Shown in pieces: positions 56,225-64,000 of a stretch of 64,000 nucleotides of DNA (positions within the stretch are counted from its first letter, which is position 1; each line of letters begins with the position of its first letter). Below the pieces are notes generated by a model. It saw nothing but the letters and a program-made list of their open reading frames with translations. It was not told the origin of the DNA and made no database searches. This DNA comes from Linnemannia hyalina (taxonomy: Eukaryota > Mortierellomycota > Mortierellomycetes > Mortierellales > Mortierellaceae). A program made the position numbers and the translations under genes. The DNA lies in the NCBI GenBank assembly GCA_019671135.1, contig JAHRHY010000022.1:1-64000 (forward strand), read 5' to 3'.

Positions 56225-58776
56225 ATGTCCTCTCAAGCATTCAGGGCCGCCCTTCGGTCAACCGCCCGTTTCGCCCCTCAGCGCAACTTGCTCGCCTCTT
56301 CGTCCTCTGTCGCCCCTCGCCAGGCCCTGTTCTCGCTCCGCCAGACTGCCCGTTCCTATGCTTCCCATGCCCCTCACACCACCCCTGCCGCCCACCACAC
56401 CGATTCTGACGCCATCTGGGTGGTAACGATCGTCATCCAACGTTTAATTGACCAACTATCGGAAGAATACGCTTCTACGCTATGCTTTATTAAACACGTC
56501 TGTATTTTATTTTGTTGCTGTTGTTTTTAGATCGGTTCTTTGCTCGTCTTTGGACCCCTGGTATGAATACACGCGTTTATCAACAAAGGGCTCCATTTGT
56601 TTGTCGTTTCGTTACCGTGAAGAAGATACCCTCTTCAACGTCGTTCTCACTTTGTTTCTTTCAATGTTTTTTTTGGATACCTGAAACAATGCATTAACAA
56701 TAGATCTACAAGCTGACTGCTCCCCCACCAAAGAAGAATGCTGGCGAGAGCGCTCACCACCACAAGGAGGAAGCTGTCGAGGAAGTTGTTGAGGAAGAGG
56801 AGGAGAAGGAGACTGCCGCTGCTGCTGCTGCCCCCGTTGCCGCCAAGCACGAGAAGGACTACTACCCCTACATCCTGATCGGTGAGAGAAAAAAAATGCT
56901 CTCGTATTTCTTGCGTTATGACGCGATCTGGTCCATTCGGGTGTATCGGATCAACTTACTTACTTGCCCAACACATACTCGCTGTCTAACTCAATAGGTG
57001 CTGGTACTGCTTCCTTCGCTGCTATGGAGGCTATCCGTGAGAAGGACCCCTCTGCTGCCGTAAGGAAAACAACAACCTCGACTCTTACATTCAGGACTTG
57101 TTTCATCGCTTTGAAATGGGGCCTGGATTGATTACACCTTTAGCTGACCACAAACATCGGTATACACTGTTTTAGATTTTGATCATTGGTAACGAGGATA
57201 TTGGACCTTACATGCGCCCTCCTCTTTCCAAGGAAATGTGGTTCAACAAGGAGGATGAGACCACCAAGAACTTGTCCTTCAAGGACTGGCAGGGCAAGGA
57301 GCGCAAGTAAGCAGATGGTTCATACCAGGCTCAGGATTTTGACGATGCCAGTTGGATCTTTTTGTTACATATCAAAGACAACCCGAATCCTCACACCCTC
57401 GCTACGTATTTTTTCACAATTGCAATAGCATTGTCCTCCACGGAAAGGAGACCATCCAGTCGATTGATCAGGAGGCATTGAACAAGATCGAGTCTGCCGA
57501 GAGCGGCGTCAAGTTGTTGACTGGCGCCACCGTCGAGGACCTCAACATTACCGAGCAGTCGCTCACCCTCAACAACGGCAAGGTCCTCAAATACGGCAAG
57601 GTCCTCTTGGCGACCGGTGGTATCCCCAAGACCCTTCCTGTTCTCAAGGGTGCAGGCGAGGGCAAAGTCACGACCTTCCGCTCTGTTGAGGATTTCAAGA
57701 AGTTGCACTCGCTCGTCAAGTCTGCTGACAAGAAGATTGTCATTGTCGGAGGCGGTTTCTTGGGTAGTGAGTTGGCCGTTGCTGTCTCCCACTTCGGTAC
57801 GTATTTTCTTCGTTATGCGACTTTATTATTGTTCTTATTTTTCTTGGGAAAAGACTCATGAACTAACGCGGTTAACCTGACAATAGGAAAGGAGAAGAAT
57901 GTGAAGGTTACGCAGATCTTCCCCGAGGACGGCAACATGGGTCTCGTCTTCCCCAGCTACCTTTCCAAGTGGACCACCTCCCAGGTTGAGCAGGAGGGTG
58001 TCAGCGTCAAGCCCAACTCCCGCATCGCATCGTCCAAGGCCGTCGGCGAGCAGGTCGAGTTGACCCTCGAGAGCGGCGAGAAGGTCCTTGCCGACCACGT
58101 CGTTGTCGCCGTCGGTATCGAGGCCAACGTCGAGCTTGCCAAGAAAGCTGGATTGGAGTTGGATGAGCACCGTGGAGGTGTTGTTGTCAATGCAGAGCTT
58201 CAGGCCCGTCGTAACGTCTACTGCGCTGGTGACATGACTTCCTTCCACGATGTCACTTTGGGCCGTCGTCGTGTGGAGCATTATGATAATGCTATCCTTG
58301 GAGGCCGTGTTGCTGGTCAGAACATGGCGTCTGATACGTTGCACAAGCCTTATAAGCACCAGTCGATGTTCTGGTCCGACTTGGGTCCTCATATTGGATA
58401 TGAGGCCGTTGGTATCTTGGACTCGAAGCTCTCGACTGTTTCTATCTGGACCAAGAAGCCTACCGTCGCCGCTGCCGATGCTGCCGCCGCCACCGAGGAG
58501 GGTACCAAGGAGGAGTCTGCTGCTGCTGATAAGAAGGACGAGGGCAAGCGCGAGAGAGCTACTGCGACCCCTTTGCCCGCCGAGGCCGTCAAGGTAGAAG
58601 ACAAGGAGAAGTACAACAAGGGTCTTGTGCTCTACTTGAAGGACAAGAAGATTGTTGGACTCCTGATGTGGAACAACTTTGGCAAGGTCGAGGATGCCCG
58701 CAAGATCTTGGGACAGGTCTATGATACCGAGAAGGTCGAGGCCCTCGTCAAGCCCTTTGGCATCCACGAGGAGTAA
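56225..58776 (+). CDS. AIF1: Apoptosis-inducing factor, mitochondrial (AIFM1-like)
   Basis: Exons 56225-56422, 56531-56560, 56704-56881, 56998-57059, 57176-57306, 57429-57796 and 57887-58776 give 618 residues. AIF is an FAD/NADH oxidoreductase of the intermembrane space that supports respiratory-complex assembly and, when released, cell death. It has a presequence (MSSQAFRAALRSTARFAPQR), a membrane anchor IGSLLVFGPLIYKL coded partly by a 30-nt exon, and an acidic linker. FAD motif: YILIGAGTASFAAMEAIREK with YMRPPLSKEMWF as in animal AIF. NAD motif: IVIVGGGFLGSELAVAVSHF, and YCAGDMTSFHDVTLGRRRVE for the second FAD contact. The C-terminal AIF domain carries a Lys/Glu/Ala-rich insertion (about residues 530-560). 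High-expression codon use. Confidence 0.93.
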
Positions 58777-58816
58777 AAGCATAGAATCGCTTTTATTCTT
58801 TTTACTTTTACAACCC

Positions 58817-58832
58817 CCCCCCCCCCCCCCCA
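58817..58832. repeat. Poly-C tract
   Basis: A homopolymer run of C lies 40 bp after the AIF stop codon. A matching run of G occurs at 63244-63265. Confidence 0.9.
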
Positions 58833-59022
58833 CTTAGGCGCCATTTTCTCAAAAATACATCTTACTGCATTCATTATCAAAAGGTGTTATGAGATAGGAG
58901 AATTATTTATTTTGATATATTAGTTTGTTTTTGCGTTGACCTTGTCCCAACATCATCTCCCCCACTCCCCTTGACCTCTAACAGCTCTTCCTCTCCCCTA
59001 GTTCCAATCCTGTCCAAACCAA

Positions 59023-60838
59023 CTAGTACCGCTCGTCATAAAAATGTGCCTGTCCATAAGCACCAGAAGCAGGCGATGCACCACCACCATATCCTCCATA
59101 CCCCTGCTGATGCCCCTGATGATGGCCATATAACCCCCCATTCGCCATCTCATCCTCCCCAAGCAACTCCTTCACCTCCCAAACATTCTGCTTGGACCCT
59201 ACAGAAAACTCCAAATCCTCCTTGGTAATCGAATCCCAATACTTGTAAACCATCATCACACTCAGCAGAGTCGAAATCGTTCCAAAGAACAGTCCATCAA
59301 TATAGTGTTTCGCGAAATTACAGATATCCAACGAGAACACGTAGAGGATGACCTGACCGACTGCAAAGAAGCCAATTCCGAAAACAATGTCGCCGAGGGG
59401 CCAACGGTCGTCGAGGGTGTTGACGACGAGGACGATTTGGAGGATGACGTAGATCGAGAGGGCGGCGCCATTGAAGATGAAGAAGACGACCCAGAGGGCT
59501 ACTGGGTGGAAGGGGTCGAAGGGGCCAATCTTTTGGAAGGTTGCGATGGAGAGGAAGGCTACTGCCAGGAACACCACAAATGACGAAATCCGGATCGACT
59601 ATTTTGTTATTGTCCAACGGTGGATTAATAGGTTACAGAATCCAGATGTTAGCTTTTTTGTCTATCGAGTTTTTTTTTCGCGTGCAAAAGAGGACATATA
59701 AGTGAAAACTTACCCAGAGAGACAATGGAGTGCCATCCTCGGCAAACTGGAAGCCGACGAATCCGTTAAGAAGAAGACACCAGAATGTCGCCGATATCAG
59801 TCCAAGATGAACTCCCGTAAGGTACTAGAAAAAAAAACAAATCAATGGTGTGAGGAAAAGCGACAAGGCACAGAAGGTGAGCCAACTGGTCACAGATTGA
59901 ATTGAACCCATTGGAAATGAGAAAAATTGCTCCGCCCAAAAATACAATTGAGAGGGCATATCGTCCAAGCACATAATCCTGTTTAAATATATTTGTCGCT
60001 TGCCTGTCCTGTTGCCAACCCCCTTTTCTCCTTCCTCCTTCCTATGCTTCATTTGAGGTGGTGTGTGTCTCCTGAATACAATATCGCTAAAGTATGCCCT
60101 TTCCCCCCTTTCATATCTCGAAGACAAAAAAATCCTGCTCACGACAGTAGGAGCAAACCGCTGAACACAGGTACGGTTCGACGAGGAAGAAGTAGACTTA
60201 CAGGGTAAAGTTCGCTAGAGGTAGGGATGATGCCAGAGATGAGGAGGAGGTCCATGATGGTTACCAGCATGTACAAATAGAAGAACATGATAATCTCTTT
60301 CCGGCCTAAAGTATCAATTGGAGATAATCGCGTTACTGTTAGTTGAGAGAGTAATGAGGGAAAGTGATTTTTCCATGATAATAATACCCAATTCGAAAAC
60401 TGACTGACGATGAAAGAGAGAAAGAGATCCATCCTTGAATGCTGGTTGGAGCGTATCGAGGCTACTTACCGACGGCGGTGTACTTGGACCGGATATGATA
60501 GATCATGATGGCCGTCATGACCAAGGCAACAAAGTGCACAATCAACGTTGCTACAACCACAACAGAAAAAGAGAAAGAGATTGGTTGTATGAGTATCTAG
60601 GGTCAATGAGAATGGCAACTTGTTTGTTTTACAACAATTATGTTTCAGACCATAGACGACTGAAGAGAGACTTACAGGGCTGGAAGATGAGGGTATCGAC
60701 TAGCCTCACGTTACGGGAGTAGCAGATGGGCTCGATGCCGTCTGAGTCCCCGACCAGCGGGCACAGCGTCAATGAGACTGTTGAGCATATGTAGTTGAAG
60801 TTGCCGAACGCAAACTTGAGATCCGGCGCTGACGACAT
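59023..60838 (-). CDS. CHS7: Chitin synthase export chaperone Chs7
   Basis: Exons 60838-60676, 60550-60470, 60305-60202, 59824-59714 and 59598-59023 give 344 residues. Chs7 is an ER membrane protein needed for folding and exit of class IV chitin synthase (Chs3). The N-terminus [20 protein letters not shown] is characteristic, followed by about seven membrane spans: [95 protein letters not shown] and [20 protein letters not shown], then [36 protein letters not shown] is the conserved cytosolic end. A Gly/Tyr/Gln-rich tail ([15 protein letters not shown]) follows, which is not in yeast Chs7. Confidence 0.93.
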
Positions 60839-63737
60839 CTTTTTTATATGTGTTGTTTGTGCTTGGTGCTACTGCCTTTGGTAATGCAAGTGAGGTTGAG
60901 ATGTTATTCTATTAGGGTTATCCAGAGTCGTTACAATTGGTGGAGGAGTGAAGGTAAGAAAGGTAGGTGTGGTTAGAGTCGTGCGTCGCGTGTGGACGGA
61001 TAAGGGAATAGAGGGTCCGTGTTGGGAGAGAGACTGGGTGGTGGGACGAAGAAGGTGAAGAGGGCGAGTGAAATGGTCAGAGTGTATGAGTGTGATTGGG
61101 CTCAACATGGTTCGTCTTAATTAACGGCCACCAGCAATAATTAACTGAAAGGGAAAGCTGTGCATACAAGTAATGGGAAGGTCGTGGTCCCGTAGTTGAT
61201 ATATAGGAGAAGACGGGACGTGAAAGTGGAGGAAGAGGAAGAGGAAGAGGAAGAGGAAGAGGAGGAGGAAAAGGAGGAGGAAAAGGAGGTGGAAGAGAGG
61301 ATAGGCGTTAAGAAAATCAGTGAAGGAAAGAAAGATAGAGAGAGTAAGAAAGTAAGAAATACGAATAGAGGAACAAGGATGGAGGAAGAGAGGTGCGAAA
61401 TAGGAGAAGAGGAGAGAAGAGAGAAGGGAAGAGAAAGAGAAGAAAGAAGGAGAAACGACAATTAACCGATTAGAAGGTTGCCAACTGCGACCGTAGTAAA
61501 AGTAGTAAAAGGGGAAAACTAAGGAGAACCCCATGGACATTCACACACAGCACGTACCATACTCATACTCGTATGTAAAGAAAAAAAAGGTCTGATTCCG
61601 GACGCCATCTCACTTTTCGCAACTGAATCAGTCTCAGTCGAAGGAAGGACCTTCTCTTCTCTTCTCTTCTAATTCTTTTGGCTTCAACTGGAACAAATCA
61701 GCCTCGATGAGGACATCTCTTCTTCATTCACATACTCATTCCTTCATTTTGTAGTGGACGGACTCTCGTAACCAAATCCGTTGGAAGGGCACATGGACTA
61801 GAAATAATAAGTGGTCAATGCACTCACTCACCAGACCCAGCCAACATTTTTCAGTTAAGGTGCAGTAAACCTATATACTGGCCAACCCTAGCACCTGTTC
61901 ACAGCGCAACCAGGCAACAAGCCCACAGGTGACGGGAAGAAAGAGTATCCATGACTATACTTGTACACACGCACAACCGATTATATTATTATTTTTTGCC
62001 AGGTAAGAGTCAGAATGTCAGGGACAATTGGAATGAGCATGAACAAAAAACGGACGAGAGGAATTTCGAATGAGGAATCTCCCTTTTTTCACTTCCCTCA
62101 TTCTTTTGAGTCCGTTCTGGACACGCTTCCCAGTCCTCTCGTCATAGCCAGTTCCGCTGCAACTAGCTTACAAACAAATCAAACAAATGAACAAGAAGAG
62201 AATCCGGCTTTTTCGTTGATTCTGGTTAGCAGTCATTGGGGTTAGTTAGCCCAGGGTCGCATGCTAGTACTACGACATGAGGTGTCGATCAGAAGGTACG
62301 CGCAAAGCACAAGAGAATCGCAAAGGACAACGATGGTCAGGGACAAGACAGACAATGATATTTTGACTCCATGCATTACAACAACCCTTCTCAATCCTAT
62401 GGAAGATGGCCCAGATTGATGGGAATGCCGACGCCTGCTTTTTTTTTTGGTCCCGAGAGCATATGAAGACGTCGCCGTGAATCCGGTACGCCACCATTTT
62501 AGGCTGAGGTGCATTTGATCACCCAGCTCAAACACCATGGTAAGCTCCAGCCAGCCATGGGGGAGTCTAGTACTTGAGCGAGCTTATTTACATCTCGCGT
62601 CTCGCGTCTTCTTAACTCTCTGATGCAAAAGATCACCACACCTAAGAAAAAACAGTGAAGCATCAAAAACGAGAGGCTAGGTCATATAGCACATATGCAC
62701 CACACGACCAAAAAAAACAAAAAAAAAAAGTACGAAACTAATAAGATGTCAAACGGAAAACGGGGTTTCTTAATGTAATCCCTTGCATCTCTTTTTCTCT
62801 TCTAACCCCCTTCCTTTCGTCCTTATATTTTTACATTGCATCTTCTAGCCAGCCTTATTTTTCGCCCCCCGCACTCTGTCTTTATGCGCCCATTCACCCT
62901 GCAGCACGTTTCTTTTGCTGCTTCCTTGTCTCTGTTTTCTCTCTCTCTCTCTCTCTCTTGACTTTTAATCGCATGGTATCGCATCCGTAAATCTTTGCAT
63001 TCACTAAAAATAAAAACGCGGCATAAAACAGAACAGACCTGCGGTGACTGATGGATGTATGGAAAGGCAGAGAGCAGCCCCGATGGGTTGCATGAGCTGG
63101 TCGGGTGGTCTGTGTGCGATCAAGAAGCAAAAAGCGATAAGAGCAACAACCAAACAACACACAGACACACAAAAAATAATGACCGAGGCCCATTCCCTCT
63201 CTGCATTCTGTTGATCGATTCTGTTTGAAAAAGAACAAAGTGGTGGGGGGGGGGGGGGGGGGGGGCAACTGGGCTGGTAGGGCTAGGCCACTGGGTCCGT
63301 CCATTCCCATTTTGTGTGCCTACAAAATATTTATATCCACGGGAGGAAGGTTATATTCGACTCTATTCACGTCTCGACCTCGTACCAATCCACCCATTGC
63401 AGAAACCAAGAAAAGAAGCCGAAGGGACAATATGAGTAATGATAACTAATGGTATTACGAAGTTTTATTATCGGAAAGAGGTTGTTGTCTGGTTTTCTTT
63501 TTATGTGTGAGTATTTCTTTTTTTTTGAACGTCCAAGGGTATGCCTCGTCAAGACTGGGGTCGGTTGAAAAAAGAAAATGCTTGCACGGAAAGGGACTTT
63601 GCTGTAGAGGTGAAGAAAAACAAGGGCATTTATGGAATGAAAAAAGACGCGAAAATAGTAACAAGTTGACAGGGGGGAAGGAAGGGTGAGGGGAAAAAAA
63701 GTCGGAAACAACAGAGGAGAGGAATGTGTTGCAGATT
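60839..63737. other. Gene-free 2.9-kb interval
   Basis: A (GGAAGA)n/GA-rich block at 61225-61470 makes long Glu-rich or Ser/Phe-rich frames that are not supported. Also present are a (TCTTC)n run near 61652-61670, a CT run (62938-62958) and a run of about 22 G (63244-63265). No RNA gene was recognised. It probably holds the promoter of CHS7 at one end and the 3' region of the Ras gene at the other. Confidence 0.5.
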
Positions 63738-63970
63738 TTACATAATCAGACAGCAGCATCCCTTATCCTCCTTGTCATCCACCTGGCTGCCATAGCCCTG
63801 TCCCTGTTGAGCGTATCCGTATTGGCCGTTCTGAGGCTGGCTGTGTGCCTCCTTGTTGAAGCGACGAATTTCACGCACAAGGTTGTAGAATGACTCGTCC
63901 ACGTTGATCCTCTGCTTGGCCGATGACTCGATCAAACGCGAATTGAACTGCTTGGCAAGCTCGCGACCCT
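63738..63970 (-). CDS. Ras-type small GTPase, last exon (gene runs off the window)
   Basis: The exon follows an acceptor (catatag) at 63971 and encodes EGRELAKQFNSRLIESSAKQ, where ESSAK is the G5 (ETSAK) loop, then INVDESFYNLVREIRRFNKE, a Gln/Gly/Tyr-rich hypervariable region and the end KEDKGCCCLIM. The C-terminal CaaX box is CLIM, preceded by two more Cys for palmitoylation, so the protein is membrane-bound. The G1-G4 motifs lie beyond the window edge. The sequence agrees with fungal Ras1/Ras2 rather than Rho or Rab. Confidence 0.9.
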
Positions 63971-64000
63971 CTATATGTACGTTCATAAGCAAATATAAAT

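Noticed and set aside
61121..61540. Glu-rich (plus) and Ser/Phe/Leu-rich (minus) frames
   Set aside because: Both are translations of a GGAAGA/GA repeat block.

Overview
The window is nuclear DNA of a filamentous fungus. Most genes are split by many short introns (about 50-130 bp) with GT...AG borders. Mitochondrial proteins carry N-terminal leaders, and the gene set includes Chs7, Utp23, SPF45/RBM17, DHX35, a Ssp1/CaMKK-like kinase and a CHK2/Rad53-like kinase. An animal-like AIF and F-box/LRR proteins of the 'PLMIPEILALIG' style point to Mucoromycota, most likely Mortierellomycotina. That placement is inference from protein style, not a search.

Region 1-10.27 kb is the accessory part. It lies between two long, nearly identical inverted repeats (about 0.8-0.93 kb each) whose outer ends carry a 25-bp tandem repeat: 5 copies on the left, cut by the window edge, and about 10 on the right. 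Inside are a spliced gene of unknown function (1086-2074, minus), a broken F-box/LRR gene (minus), a PIF/Harbinger-like N-terminal transposase fragment (minus), several decayed plus-strand coding pieces, and an unknown gene with four phase-matched exons (8143-8966). I read this as one large terminal-inverted-repeat mobile element carrying host gene pieces. Its superfamily is unproven.

Region 10.3-18.4 kb is a decayed border. It holds a small FHA-type gene right beside the element end, a diverged solo copy of the element's end (about 12.75-12.99 kb) next to the first two exons of what looks like an acyl-CoA ligase gene with no body, low-complexity tracts, and a frameshifted LINE reverse transcriptase remnant (16.1-18.2 kb).

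Region 18.4-64 kb is ordinary gene-rich euchromatin. In order: DHX35-type helicase (-), a small PARP-like protein (-), UTP23 (-), cytochrome c1 (+), a catalase-like protein (+), citrate synthase (-), a CHK2/Rad53-like kinase (-) near a CaMKK-like kinase (+), D-3-phosphoglycerate dehydrogenase (-), a TcdA-type E1-like enzyme (+), a 54-aa small ORF (+), and a divergent pair of F-box/LRR paralogues, one intact (-) and one frameshifted (+). Then follow a bacterial-type cytidylate kinase (+), SPF45/RBM17 (-), AIF (+), Chs7 (-), a gene-poor 3-kb stretch, and the last exon of a Ras GTPase (-) that runs off the window. Respiration and the TCA cycle are well represented (cyt c1, citrate synthase, AIF), as are RNA processing (DHX35, UTP23, SPF45) and checkpoint/energy signalling kinases. 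No tRNA, rRNA or CRISPR array was recognised.
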